The notes: generated by a model not told the origin, from the letters alone. A stretch of 64,000 nucleotides of DNA from Streptomyces fumanus (GCF_014655295.1 NZ_BNBI01000001.1:868001-932000), one strand, 5' to 3'; numbered from the stretch's first letter, positions 53,173 to 62,500 are shown. Made by a program: numbers and translations.

Positions 53173-55392
53173 GTGCCCCGCTTCACCGTCATCATCCCCT
53201 GCTACAAGGTGCAGGGCTTCCTGCGCGAGTGCCTCGACTCGGTCCTGGGGCAGTGCCACCGGGACATCGAGGTGATCGCCGTCGACGACTGCTCCCCGGA
53301 CGGCTCCGGCGCGATCCTGGACGAGTACGCGGCCCGCGACGACCGGGTGCGGGTGCTGCACCTGGCGGAGAACGCCGGCCTCGGCCGGGCCCGCAACGCC
53401 GGGCTGCCGCACGCCACCGGCGACTACCTGCTCTTCCTGGACAGCGACGACACGCTCACCCCGGGCGCGCTGCGCGCCCTGGCCGACCGGCTCACCGAGA
53501 CCGGCGACCCGGACGTGCTGGTCTTCGACTACGCCCGCACCTACTGGTGGGGCGGCACCCGGCGCAACGTCCTCGCGCACGTCCTCACCGAGGCCGGGGA
53601 CGGCACCTTCACGGCCGCCGAGCACCCCGAGATCCTCGACCTGCTGATGGTGGTCTGGAACAAGGTCTACCGGCGCGGCTTCGTCGAGGCCGGCGGCTTC
53701 ACCTTCCCGCCCGGCTACTACGAGGACACGCCCTGGACCTTCCCGGTGCTGCTCAGCGCCGAGCGGATCGCCGTGCTGGACCGGATCTGCCTGAACTACC
53801 GGCAGCGCCGCCAGGGCAACATCCTGTCCACCACCAGCCGCAAGCACTTCGACGTCCACCAGCAGTACGAGCGGGTCTTCGCCTTCCTCGACCAGCGGCC
53901 GGAGCTGGCGTCCTGGCGGCCGTTCCTGCACGCCAAGATGGGCGAGCACTGCCTGGACATCCTCGCCAAGCCGGACCGGCTGCCCCCGTCCGACAAGGCC
54001 GAGTTCTTCCACCGCACCGCCGAGCTGTTTCGCGCGCACAAACCGGAGGGCGCCCGGGTCCCGGCCGAACTGCGCGTCCTGGAGCAGGGCTACGCCGTCT
54101 ACCAGGCCCGCAGGCAGACCGGCCGGGCCACCCGCGAGCTGGGGCGCCGGGCGCGCCGGGTCCGTACGGCGGCGGCCGGGAAGCTGGGCCGCGTCCGGTC
54201 GGCGGCGCGGGCCTACCGGCCGCTGGACCCGGACCTCGCGGTGTACTCGGCCTTCTCCCACCGGGGCGTGCTCGGCGACCCCGCGGCGATCTACCACGCG
54301 GCCCGCCGGATCGCCCCGGGGCTGCGCGGGGTGTGGGTGCTCAAGGACGAGGAGCAGGTGCCGCTGCTCCCGGCGGACGTGGAGCACGTCCTCCTCGGCA
54401 GCGCGGCCTACCGCCGGGTCACCGAACGGGCCACGTACTTCGTCAACAACGTCAACTGGCCCGGGGCGGTGCGCAAGCGGCCCGGCAGCGTCCACATCCA
54501 CACCCACCAGGGCACCCCGCTGAAGTACATGGGCGCCGACCTGCTGGACAAGCCCGGCGCCCGGTACGGCGTCGACGTACCGCAGATGCTGCGCCGCGCC
54601 GACCGCTGGGTCTACAGCCTGGTCGCCAACCTGCACTCCGAGCGCGTCTGGGAGCGGGCCTACCCCTGCCACTTCACCTCGGCGCGCACCGGCAGCCCCC
54701 GCAACGACGCCCTGGTGCGGGCCCGCCCCGGGGACGGGGCCGCTTTCCGGCTGCGGCACGGCATCCCGGCGGAGCACACCGTCGTGCTGTACGCGCCGAC
54801 CCGCCGCGACTACCGGCGCGGCGGCCACGTCGACCGCTTCGACCCGGCCCGGCTCGCCGCCGACCTCGGCGCGGGCCACACCCTGGTGGTCCGCCTCCAC
54901 CCGTCCCTGGCCACCGGCCCCGCCCGCGGCTTCGGCCTGGCCGAGCTGCACCGGCGCGGCGTCCTCGTCGACGCCACCGGGGAACCGCACGTCGAGGAGG
55001 TGATGCTCGCCGCCGACGTGCTGATCACCGACTACTCCGCCCTGATGTTCGACTACGCCAACCTGGACCGGCCGATCGTCGTGCACGCCGACGACTGGGC
55101 GGCGTACGCGGCCAGCCGGGGCGCCTACTTCGACATCACCGCCGAGGCGCCGGGCCCGGTGACCCGCTCCTACCCCGAACTGGCCCGGCTGCTGGCCTCG
55201 GGCAACTGGCGGGACGAGGAGTCCGGGCGGCGGCGGGCGGCGTTCCGGGAACGGTTCTGCCAGTTCGACGACGGGCGGGCCGCCGAGCGGGTGGTGCGCA
55301 CCCTGATGCTGGGCGAGCCGATGCCGGACCCGGCCTCCGCCCCCGGCGGCCGGGCCGTCGCCGCCGGCCACGACCTGCTGACCTCGTCGTGA
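53173..55392 (+). CDS. GT2 glycosyltransferase fused to TagF-like polyol-phosphate transferase
   Basis: 739 residues, GTG start (PRFTVIIPCYKVQGFLREC) 10 nt after AAGGAG. GT2 domain with DDCSPDGSG, LDSDDTLTPG; TagF-like domain with THQGTPLKYMG (His one residue earlier than in HGTP), VVRLHPSLA and TDYSALMFDYANLDRPIV. Third of the tandem paralogues, 7 nt after the second. Coupled by GTGA to the membrane protein that follows, so the products probably act on one pathway. Confidence 0.87.
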   Translation: MPRFTVIIPCYKVQGFLRECLDSVLGQCHRDIEVIAVDDCSPDGSGAILDEYAARDDRVRVLHLAENAGLGRARNAGLPHATGDYLLFLDSDDTLTPGALRALADRLTETGDPDVLVFDYARTYWWGGTRRNVLAHVLTEAGDGTFTAAEHPEILDLLMVVWNKVYRRGFVEAGGFTFPPGYYEDTPWTFPVLLSAERIAVLDRICLNYRQRRQGNILSTTSRKHFDVHQQYERVFAFLDQRPELASWRPFLHAKMGEHCLDILAKPDRLPPSDKAEFFHRTAELFRAHKPEGARVPAELRVLEQGYAVYQARRQTGRATRELGRRARRVRTAAAGKLGRVRSAARAYRPLDPDLAVYSAFSHRGVLGDPAAIYHAARRIAPGLRGVWVLKDEEQVPLLPADVEHVLLGSAAYRRVTERATYFVNNVNWPGAVRKRPGSVHIHTHQGTPLKYMGADLLDKPGARYGVDVPQMLRRADRWVYSLVANLHSERVWERAYPCHFTSARTGSPRNDALVRARPGDGAAFRLRHGIPAEHTVVLYAPTRRDYRRGGHVDRFDPARLAADLGAGHTLVVRLHPSLATGPARGFGLAELHRRGVLVDATGEPHVEEVMLAADVLITDYSALMFDYANLDRPIVVHADDWAAYAASRGAYFDITAEAPGPVTRSYPELARLLASGNWRDEESGRRRAAFRERFCQFDDGRAAERVVRTLMLGEPMPDPASAPGGRAVAAGHDLLTSS

Positions 55393-56747
55393 GGCCGCGC
55401 ACCTGGGTGCTGCTGCTGGCCGCCGCCTTCGCCGTGCTGCAACTGGCCAACGTCACCGGCCGGGACACCCCCGACAGCAAGAACTACCTCTCGTACGCCC
55501 TGAGCCTGTCCGGCGAGGGCAAGCGGGGCGCGGCGGCGGGCGCCATCGAGCACTACTGCGCCAGCGTGGCGGCGAGCGCCAAGCGGGCGCAGAGCGTGCA
55601 CGTGGTGCGGTTCCACCGCGCCGACCCCACCGCCGCCGTGACGGCCGACTGCCGGGAACGGGAGTGGCGGAACGTGGAGCGGCGGCTCGCGGACGGGCAG
55701 ACCGGCGGGCACACGGTGCCGTTCATGCCGGAACGATTCATGCGGATCTTCGAGGTGCGGCCGGGCTACCCGCTGTACCTGGTGCCGTTCCTCACCGTCC
55801 TCGGCGTGACCTGGGGGGTGTGGGCGGCGAGCGTGGTGGTCGCGGTCGCGGGCGGGGTGCTGGTCTTCCTGATCCTGCGCACCCTGGCGGTGTCCGTACC
55901 GCTCGCCCTGACCGGACAGGCCCTGTACTACGCCCTGCCGTGCGGGACGACCGCGATGCGCCCCATGACGGAGGGGCTGCTGCTGGCCCTGACGCTGACG
56001 GCGGTGTGGGGGTGCGCGGTGGTGCTGCGGGGTGGGCGCGGGGGCCGGGGAGCAGGGGGTGAGGGCGTGCGGGCCGCGTACGCCGGGCGCGAGCGGGCGG
56101 CGCAGGCGCGGGGCCGGGGCGCGCGGGGCGGGTACGCGTTGGTGGGTGGGTCGCTCGCGCTGCTGTTCGCGGTCAAGCACTCCCAGGCGCTCTTCCTCGG
56201 CGTCTGTCTGGCCGCGGCGGGCGCGGCGGTCGCCCTGTGGCGTCACCGGCGGGGCCGGCCGCCCGGCCGGGACGTGCTGGCGCTGGCGGCGACGGGCCTG
56301 GGCGCCGCCCTGCTCACCGCGGCCCTGGCCCGGCTGCTGCACTACCCCTCCGAGTCGGAGAGCCTCCAGGACCTGCTCACCGGCCACTTCGCCCGGCCCG
56401 ACCGGGCGGACCCCTGGCCGGAGTTCCTCCAGTTGCAGGGCAACTTCTGGCTGGAGTGGACCCGCCGCCAGTGCCGCGAGCCGCTGTTCGCCGCGGCGCT
56501 GCTGGCGGGGGCGTGGGGCGCGCTGCGGCGGCCCGCGTTCGGCGCGTTCCTGGTCGGGGCGGCGTTCACCGGCATCCTCACCCAGGCCGGGCACCCCGAC
56601 ATCAACATCTGGGGCGAGCGGCTGATCGTGCTGGCCTGGCTGCTGCCGGCCGTGGGGCTGCCGCTGCTGCTGGAGCCGGCCGGACGCGGCCGGGTGCCGC
56701 TGCCGGCCCAGGGGCCCACCGGCCGGACGGCCCGCGCGATCACCTGA
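55389..56747 (+). CDS. Polytopic membrane protein, GT-C-like
   Basis: About 452 residues, GTG start overlapping the preceding stop. N-terminal helix PRTWVLLLAAAFAVLQLA, then an external loop with NVTGRDTPDSKNYLSYALSLSG, and 8-10 further helices. The TPDSKNYL region near the first helix with an acidic residue is where GT-C glycosyltransferases keep their catalytic Asp; homology is only suggestive. Placed in the glycopolymer cluster, it may be a membrane sugar transferase using a polyprenyl-phosphate sugar. Confidence 0.7.
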   Translation: MRPRTWVLLLAAAFAVLQLANVTGRDTPDSKNYLSYALSLSGEGKRGAAAGAIEHYCASVAASAKRAQSVHVVRFHRADPTAAVTADCREREWRNVERRLADGQTGGHTVPFMPERFMRIFEVRPGYPLYLVPFLTVLGVTWGVWAASVVVAVAGGVLVFLILRTLAVSVPLALTGQALYYALPCGTTAMRPMTEGLLLALTLTAVWGCAVVLRGGRGGRGAGGEGVRAAYAGRERAAQARGRGARGGYALVGGSLALLFAVKHSQALFLGVCLAAAGAAVALWRHRRGRPPGRDVLALAATGLGAALLTAALARLLHYPSESESLQDLLTGHFARPDRADPWPEFLQLQGNFWLEWTRRQCREPLFAAALLAGAWGALRRPAFGAFLVGAAFTGILTQAGHPDINIWGERLIVLAWLLPAVGLPLLLEPAGRGRVPLPAQGPTGRTARAIT

Positions 56748-56828
56748 TGGGGTGACCTGGGGTCATGCCGCTGACGCGGCCGGGAACATACCGCAAATGC
56801 CCCAGACGCTCCCCTTGCGATCAGTCCG

Positions 56829-58400
56829 GTGAGCGCCGGAGTCCTCGTCCGGCGGACCGTGCGCGGCGCGACGGCGCTGTGCGGCGGCGGCACCTGGCGC
56901 CCCACCCCGTACCAGGTGTTCGGTTTCCTGTTCTTCCTGGTGATGTCGCTGGCCTACTGGCGGGTGCCGCTGTGCTGCGACGCCGGGCAGCACGCCGCCG
57001 TGGTCGAACGCCTCAAGGCGCACCTGCTGCGCCCCCGGCACCCGATGGCCGACCTGCCCGGCGCGGGCAGCGCGTACTACTCCCCGTACGCCGTCGCCGA
57101 GGGCGCCCTCGCCCGGCTGACCGGGCTGAGCGGCTGGGCGGTGGTGCGGCTGGCCGGTCCGGTGAACCTGCTGGTGCTGCTCACCGGCATCGGCCGGTTC
57201 GTCCGGGTGCTGTCGCCCCGGCCGTGGGCGCCGGTGCTGGCGCTGGCCGCGATGACGCTGCTGTGGGGCACCGAACGGGCCTGGTGGAGCGGCTACCTGG
57301 GCCTGATGTCCCTGACCGGCAACCTCGGCTATCCGTCCACCTGTGCGATCGGCCTGACCTTCTGGGCCTGGTCGCTGACCGGCCCCCGGGCCCGCGACAC
57401 CCGCCGGGTGCGGTACGTGGGCCCCAGCGGCCTGCGCGGCTTCGCGGGGTACGCCGGGGTGGGCGCGCTGTACGGGCTGATCGCGCTGGTCCACCCGATC
57501 ACCGCGGTGGCGGCGGTGATCGGCGCGGTGGCGCTGGTCGCCGGGTGGCAGCGGCGCTGGGACCGGGCGGTGCTGGGCCGCTGGGCGGTGACGGCGGCGA
57601 CGGCCCTGGCGGTCGCACTGTCCTGGCCCTGGTACGACGTGCTCACGCTGGCCGGGAACGACAGCGTGGACGGGATGCACCGCGTCCTCTACCTGCGTCT
57701 CGCCGGGCAGTTCTGGCTGGCCGTGGCGGTCGGGCTGCCGGCGCTGTGGCTGCGCGGACGCCGCTCGGCCCGGGACCCGCTCGTGCTGATGTTCGCCCTG
57801 GACTGCCTGGTGGTGGCGTACGGCTGGGTCAGCGGCCACTACACCTACGGCCGCATCCTCGGGCTGACCCTGGTGCCGCTCCAGTTCGCCCTCGCGGTGG
57901 AGCTGGCGGCGCCCCGGCCGTGGCGGGCGGGGCGGAGGGTGCTCGGGTGCGCGGCGGCGGCCGGGGCCTGCCTCGGGTTCCTCACCGTGCAGGCGGGGGC
58001 GGTGGTGCCGCGCGCCCTCGACCCGGTCGGCTTCCTGCAGCCGCCGCACTGGCCGACGTACACCTGGGCGGCCCGGCACATGGCGCCGGGCGAGGTGGTG
58101 ATCACCGACGGCTACTACGCCGTGCACGCCATCGCCGGGTACGGGCCGAACCTGGCCGCGCCCGCCTGGCCCGACCCGTCCCTCGACGAGCGGGAGCGCA
58201 GGCGGCGCCTGGCCGACGTGGCCGCCTATCTCGCCGGTGACTCCACCCGCGCCGAGCGGGCCGCCATCGCCCGCCGCTACGACGTGCGCTGGCTGCTGCT
58301 GACGCGCTGGCACCCGGTGCCCGAGGAGGCGGTGGTGGTGGCGTGGAGCAGGCGGACGGGGGAGGTGCTGGCGCGGGTGGGTAACCGGGACCAGCGGTGA
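56829..58400 (+). CDS. Polytopic membrane protein, GT-C-like
   Basis: 523 residues, GTG start without a clear ribosome binding site. About 11 membrane segments; after the first helix (YQVFGFLFFLVMSLAYW) an external loop CDAGQHAAVVERLKAHL and later HPITAVAAVIG. A soluble C-terminal domain follows (~430-523, APGEVVITDGYYAVHAIAGYGPN). Pattern and context suggest an ArnT/GT-C-like membrane glycosyltransferase, but motifs are too weak for a firm name. Confidence 0.68.
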   Translation: MSAGVLVRRTVRGATALCGGGTWRPTPYQVFGFLFFLVMSLAYWRVPLCCDAGQHAAVVERLKAHLLRPRHPMADLPGAGSAYYSPYAVAEGALARLTGLSGWAVVRLAGPVNLLVLLTGIGRFVRVLSPRPWAPVLALAAMTLLWGTERAWWSGYLGLMSLTGNLGYPSTCAIGLTFWAWSLTGPRARDTRRVRYVGPSGLRGFAGYAGVGALYGLIALVHPITAVAAVIGAVALVAGWQRRWDRAVLGRWAVTAATALAVALSWPWYDVLTLAGNDSVDGMHRVLYLRLAGQFWLAVAVGLPALWLRGRRSARDPLVLMFALDCLVVAYGWVSGHYTYGRILGLTLVPLQFALAVELAAPRPWRAGRRVLGCAAAAGACLGFLTVQAGAVVPRALDPVGFLQPPHWPTYTWAARHMAPGEVVITDGYYAVHAIAGYGPNLAAPAWPDPSLDERERRRRLADVAAYLAGDSTRAERAAIARRYDVRWLLLTRWHPVPEEAVVVAWSRRTGEVLARVGNRDQR

Positions 58401-58433
58401 CCGGTGCCGTCCTCCGTCCGTGCCCGGTCGCCG

Positions 58434-58847
58434 TTACTCGATGACGAGGTCGACCGGGATGTTGCCGCGGGTGGCGTTGGAGTACGGGCAGACCTGGTGG
58501 GCCTGCTCGACCAGCTTGCGGCCGGTCTCCTCGTCGAGGCCGTCGGGCAGCTCGACGCGGAGGGTGACGGCGAGCGCGAAGCCCTCGCCCTCCTTGCCGA
58601 GGACCACCTCGGCGGTCACGGCGGCGTCGCTGACGTCGACCTTGGCCTGGCGGCCGACGACACCGAGGGCGCTGCCGAAGCAGGCCGCGTACCCGGCGGC
58701 GAACAACTGCTCCGGGTTGGTGCCCCGTCCGTCGCCGCCCAGCTCGACCGGGGCGCTGAGGTCGAGGTCCAGCTTGCCGTCGGAGGTGACGGCGCGGCCC
58801 TCGCGGCCGTGGGTGGCGGTGGCTGCGGCGGTGTAGAGCGGGTTCAT
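58434..58847 (-). CDS. ohr: Organic hydroperoxide resistance protein (Ohr)
   Basis: 137-residue OsmC/Ohr-family thiol peroxidase that reduces organic hydroperoxides. The two catalytic cysteines are in GYAACFGSALG and AHQVCPYSNATRGN, with the Ohr-type Arg in LYTAAATATHGREGR region. ATG behind GAGGA. Divergent from the OhrR repressor with two operator repeats between. Confidence 0.95.
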   Translation of the reverse strand: MNPLYTAAATATHGREGRAVTSDGKLDLDLSAPVELGGDGRGTNPEQLFAAGYAACFGSALGVVGRQAKVDVSDAAVTAEVVLGKEGEGFALAVTLRVELPDGLDEETGRKLVEQAHQVCPYSNATRGNIPVDLVIE

Positions 58848-58907
58848 GGCAAACCGTCCTCGAAGGGGAGAGGTGTCCTGACGACCTGACGGACTCCAGT
58901 AGAGCAC

Positions 58908-58935
58908 GCAATTGAGTTGTGCGCAATTGAATTGC
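58908..58935. promoter_or_regulatory. OhrR operators in the ohr-ohrR interval
   Basis: GCAATTGAATTGC (58923-58935) is a 13-bp palindrome; GCAATTGAGTTGT (58908-58920) is an imperfect second copy. Both lie between divergent starts. Confidence 0.7.
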
Positions 58936-58964
58936 TCATCGGCCCGTGCGGCTACCCTGGAGGC

Positions 58965-59414
58965 ATGACCACGCCCGCAGCGGACTGGCTCCGCCTCGAC
59001 CAGCAGATCTGCTTCTCGCTGAACGCCGCCTCGCGCGCCTTCGGCGGCGTCTACCGCGTGATCCTCAAGGACCTCGGGCTGACCTACCCGCAGTACCTGG
59101 TGATGCTGGTGCTCTGGGAGCACGGCGAGCTGCCGGTGAAGCGGCTCGGCGAACATCTGCGGCTCGACTCCGGCACGCTGTCGCCCCTGCTCAAGCGGCT
59201 GGAGGCGGCCGGGCTGGTGCAGCGGGAGCGCAGCGCGCACGACGAGCGCTCGGTGCGGGTGCGGCCCACCGGGGAGGGCCTCGCGCTGCGCGAGCGGGCG
59301 GCGGAGGTGCCCCGCCGGATCGCCGCCGCGACCGGCTTCGACCTCGACGAGATCCAGGACCTGCGCGCCCGCCTGGACCGGCTCACCGCCGCCCTGGACT
59401 CGGCCACGCCCTGA
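58965..59414 (+). CDS. ohrR: MarR-family peroxide sensor OhrR
   Basis: 149 residues. Winged helix: LTYPQYLVMLVLWEHGELPVKRLGEHLRLDSGTLSPLLKRLE; N-terminal sensing Cys in QQICFSLNAASRAF as in OhrR proteins. Represses ohr until an organic peroxide oxidises the cysteine. ATG at 58965 just behind GGAGGC. Confidence 0.92.
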   Translation: MTTPAADWLRLDQQICFSLNAASRAFGGVYRVILKDLGLTYPQYLVMLVLWEHGELPVKRLGEHLRLDSGTLSPLLKRLEAAGLVQRERSAHDERSVRVRPTGEGLALRERAAEVPRRIAAATGFDLDEIQDLRARLDRLTAALDSATP

Positions 59415-59551
59415 GGCTCCCGCCCGGGCCCGGACCGCGGGGCGCCACCATGATCGTCCGCGGCAGTTGCCAGCGCCTGGTTGACTGAGGGCGACCACCA
59501 CTGGATCACCATTGCACCAGGCCCTGTGCAACTGACGAGGGGACGGCCACC

Positions 59552-60532
59552 ATGACCTGGCTGATCACCGGCGGCGCCGGTTACATCGGAGCGCACGTCG
59601 TACGGGCGTTCACCGAGGCGGACGAACAGGCGGTGGTGTACGACGACCTGTCCACCGGCATCGCCGAGCGCGTGCCCGACGGCGTCCCCCTGGTGGTGGG
59701 CTCCATCCTGGACGGCGAACGGGTCCGCCGCGCCCTCACCGACCACCACGTCACCGGCGTCGTCCACCTCGCGGCGAAGAAGCAGGTCGGCGAGTCGATG
59801 GAGCAGCCGCTGCGCTACTACCGGGACAACGTCGAGGGCCTGCGCGTCCTGCTGGAGGCGGTCACCGCGGCCGGGGTGCCCTCGTTCGTCTTCTCGTCCT
59901 CGGCGGCGGTGTACGGGATGCCGGACGTGGACCTGGTCACCGAGGAGACGCCCTGCGTGCCGCTGTCGCCCTACGGCGAGACCAAGCTCGCGGGCGAGTG
60001 GCTGGTCCGCGCCACCGGCCGGGCCACGGGACTGTCCACGGCGTCGCTGCGCTACTTCAACGTGGCCGGCGCGGGCGCCCCCGAGCTGGCCGACACCGGC
60101 GTCTCCAACCTGGTCCCCATGGTCTTCGAGCAACTGACCGCGGGCGCGCCCCCGCGCATCTTCGGCGACGACTACCCGACCCCCGACGGCACCTGCGTAC
60201 GGGACTACATCCACGTCCTGGACGTGGCCGACGCCCACGTCGCCGCCGCCCGCGCGCTGCGCTCCGCGCCGGGCACCGCCCTCACCCTGAACATCGGACG
60301 CGGCGAGGGCGTCTCCGTCCGCGAGATGATCGACCGCGTCAACGCCGTCACCGGTCACGAGCGGCCTCCGGCGGTCACCGACCGCCGCCCCGGCGACCCG
60401 GCCCGCGTCGTCGCCTCCGCCGACCGGGCCGCCGCCGAACTGGGCTGGAAGGCCAAGTACGACGTCCAGGACATGATCACGTCGGCGTGGGCAGGCTGGC
60501 TCCACCGGCACCCGGAGGCGGGCCGGGACTGA
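59552..60532 (+). CDS. galE: UDP-glucose 4-epimerase
   Basis: 326-residue SDR-type epimerase interconverting UDP-Glc/UDP-Gal (or the N-acetyl forms). NAD loop TGGAGYIGAHV, SSSAAVYG, catalytic YGETK (Tyr-x3-Lys), and LRYFNVAGA. Likely supplies UDP-Gal for the wall glycan made by the neighbouring genes. A 12-codon reading frame (59450-59488) precedes it. Confidence 0.93.
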   Translation: MTWLITGGAGYIGAHVVRAFTEADEQAVVYDDLSTGIAERVPDGVPLVVGSILDGERVRRALTDHHVTGVVHLAAKKQVGESMEQPLRYYRDNVEGLRVLLEAVTAAGVPSFVFSSSAAVYGMPDVDLVTEETPCVPLSPYGETKLAGEWLVRATGRATGLSTASLRYFNVAGAGAPELADTGVSNLVPMVFEQLTAGAPPRIFGDDYPTPDGTCVRDYIHVLDVADAHVAAARALRSAPGTALTLNIGRGEGVSVREMIDRVNAVTGHERPPAVTDRRPGDPARVVASADRAAAELGWKAKYDVQDMITSAWAGWLHRHPEAGRD

Positions 60533-60589
60533 GCGTGCGGCGGGGGGCGGGGCGAGGCCGGGGGGCGTGTCGGCGCCTACGACGGCTCC

Positions 60590-60608
60590 TGGGCGCCCCG
60601 GGCGCCCA
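60590..60608. terminator. Hairpin between galE and TetR gene
   Basis: TGGGCGCC-CCG-GGCGCCCA, 8-bp stem in the convergent interval. Confidence 0.5.
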
Positions 60609-60625
60609 CAGCCGCCACCGCGCGG

Positions 60626-61252
60626 CTACAGCGCCTTGAGGGCCGCCGCCGTCGAGCGGGTCAGGGCCGCCAGGTAGCCCTTGGGCAGCTTCCGGTCGCG
60701 GATCACGACCGAGCGCCAGTACAGCGGCCCCGAGATCAGGTCGAGGGCCAGGTCCTCGTCGAAGTCGTCGCGGAGCTCACCGCGCCGGTCCGCCGCCGCC
60801 AGGATCTTGCTGGCGACGCCCTCCTGGCCCTCGCGCAGGGCCTTCTGCAGGGCCTCGGCGATCTCGGGGTTGCGGGCCGCCTCGGCCTGGAGGTCGGGGA
60901 TGATCTGCGAGGCGACCGGGTGCCGCAGCGCCCGGGACGTCACCTCGTACAGCAGCCGCAGGTCGCCCTCCAGGGTGCCGGTGTCCGGCGCGGGCAGGCC
61001 CTGCACCGCGAGCGCGGAGACGATGTCCAGCACGAGGTGCAGTTTGGAGCGCCAGCGCCGGTACACCGCGGTCTTGCCCACACCCGCGCGGCGCGCGATC
61101 CCCTCGATGGACATCCGCGCGTAGCCGACCGCCGCGAGTTCCTCGAAGACGGCCGCCCGGATGGCTTCCGTCACCTCCTGGCGCAGTACGGCCGCCCCCG
61201 CGGGGGCCCGGCGGCGCGGAGGCGACTGGGGCTCGTCGGGGTTCGTCGTCAT
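60626..61252 (-). CDS. TetR-family repressor
   Basis: 208 residues. TetR N-terminal helix-turn-helix: IRAAVFEELAAVGYARMSIEGIARRAGVGKTAVYRRW; C-domain TetR_C-like with LLYEVTSRALRHPVASQIIPDLQ. ATG at 61252. The interval to the divergent exporter genes holds about seven copies of a 16-bp palindromic motif, so it very probably represses itself and the Wzm/Wzt operon. Confidence 0.9.
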   Translation of the reverse strand: MTTNPDEPQSPPRRRAPAGAAVLRQEVTEAIRAAVFEELAAVGYARMSIEGIARRAGVGKTAVYRRWRSKLHLVLDIVSALAVQGLPAPDTGTLEGDLRLLYEVTSRALRHPVASQIIPDLQAEAARNPEIAEALQKALREGQEGVASKILAAADRRGELRDDFDEDLALDLISGPLYWRSVVIRDRKLPKGYLAALTRSTAAALKAL

Positions 61253-61279
61253 GCGTACCAAGCATAGGGGCGTTGCGAC

Positions 61280-61509
61280 GAAACGGTTGCGTTCCGACGT
61301 CGGGAGGGTGACGACGAAACGGTTGCGTTCCGGCGACGCGGACGTCACGACGGGACGGGCCCGTCCCGACCGACACGCTCACGTTCCGCCGGTCGACGGG
61401 CGTCACGACGATACGGTCGCGTCCCGGCGCTGCCCGCGTTACGACGAAACGGTTGCGTTCCGACGTCGACTGGTCGTACGCTCCCGTTGCGACGATACGG
61501 TGCCGTCCC
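61280..61509. repeat. Array of ~7 operator-like 16-bp repeats between TetR and exporter genes
   Basis: Copies at 61280-61295, 61316-61331 and 61446-61461 are identical (GAAACGGTTGCGTTCC); 61352-61367 is GGGACGGGCCCGTCCC, a perfect palindrome; 61410-61425 and 61494-61509 are GATACGGTCGCGTCCC and GATACGGTGCCGTCCC; 61372-61387 is a weak copy (12/16). Consensus G-R-D-ACGG-N3-CGTYCC. Spacing is 36 bp between copies 1-2, 2-3 and 5-6. Confidence 0.8.
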
Positions 61510-61576
61510 GACGTAATCCACCGTGATCGTCCGCGCACTCCCCGTCTCGCCCCTCCCCCGAGCGAAAGCAGCGGAT

Positions 61577-62500
61577 GTGAGCCAGGTCCTCCACACACCG
61601 CCCCCGACGACGGCCCCACCGGCCGCCGAAGAAGACCTCGCGGCCCTCGCCGCCCGGCACGGCCTGTCGGTCAGCGGCGCCCGCCCCTCGCTGCCGGAGT
61701 ACGTCCGACAGCTCTGGGCGCGCCGGCACTTCATCGGCGCCTTCGCCACCGCCAAGCTCACCGCCCAGTACAGCCAGGCGAAGCTCGGCCAGGTCTGGCA
61801 GGTCATGACCCCGCTGCTGAACGCGGCGGTGTACTTCCTGATCTTCGGCGTGCTACTGGGCACCAAGAAGGGCATCCCGGACTACGTTCCGTTCCTGGTG
61901 ACGGGCGTGTTCATCTGGACCTTCACGCAGAGTTCGATCATGGCGGGCACCCGGGCGATCTCCGGCAACCTCGGCCTGGTGCGGGCGCTGCACTTCCCGC
62001 GGGCGGCGCTGCCGGTCTCGTTCTGCCTCCAGCAGTTGCAGCAGTTGCTGTTCTCGATGGCCGCCCTGGTCGTCATCCTGCTGGCCTTCGGCGTGCCGCC
62101 GGCCGCCTCCTGGGTGCTGGCGATACCGGCGCTGGTGCTCCAGTTCACGTTCAACGCCGGCGTCTCGATGATCATGGCCCGGCTCGGCGCCAAGCTCCCC
62201 GACATCGCCCAGCTCATGCCCTTCGCGCTGCGCACCTGGATGTACGTCTCCGGCGTGATGTGGAGCATCGACCAGCTCGTCGGCAAGCACAGCGACCTGC
62301 CGTCCTGGGTCGCCCCCGTGCTCCAGGCCAACCCGGCCGCCGTCTACATCGACCTGATGCGGTTCGCCCTCATCGACAGCTTCCACGCGAGCCAGCTCCC
62401 GGACCACGTGTGGCTGCTCGCCCTGGGCTGGGCGCTGCTGGCCGGCGTCGGCGGCTTCATCTACTTCTGGAAGGCTGAGGAGACGTACGGCCGTGGCTGA
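61577..62500 (+). CDS. Polysaccharide exporter ABC permease (Wzm/TarG-like)
   Basis: About 307 residues from the GTG at 61577; the frame is open to a GTG at 61523. ABC-2 membrane domain with six helices, start LPEYVRQLWARRHFIGAFATAKLTAQYSQAKLGQVWQVMTPLL, typical of O-antigen/teichoic-acid exporters. Pairs with the ATPase whose start overlaps its stop. Exports undecaprenyl-linked polymer across the membrane. Confidence 0.9.
   Translation: MSQVLHTPPPTTAPPAAEEDLAALAARHGLSVSGARPSLPEYVRQLWARRHFIGAFATAKLTAQYSQAKLGQVWQVMTPLLNAAVYFLIFGVLLGTKKGIPDYVPFLVTGVFIWTFTQSSIMAGTRAISGNLGLVRALHFPRAALPVSFCLQQLQQLLFSMAALVVILLAFGVPPAASWVLAIPALVLQFTFNAGVSMIMARLGAKLPDIAQLMPFALRTWMYVSGVMWSIDQLVGKHSDLPSWVAPVLQANPAAVYIDLMRFALIDSFHASQLPDHVWLLALGWALLAGVGGFIYFWKAEETYGRG

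Noticed and set aside
48384..53195. 1603-codon frame on the minus strand over the GT2-TagF genes
   Set aside because: Gly/Arg/Val-rich shadow of strongly codon-biased genes on the plus strand.
61280..61509. CRISPR array
   Set aside because: Repeats are short and partly palindromic, spacing varies from 20 to 48 bp, and no cas genes are near; an operator array fits better.
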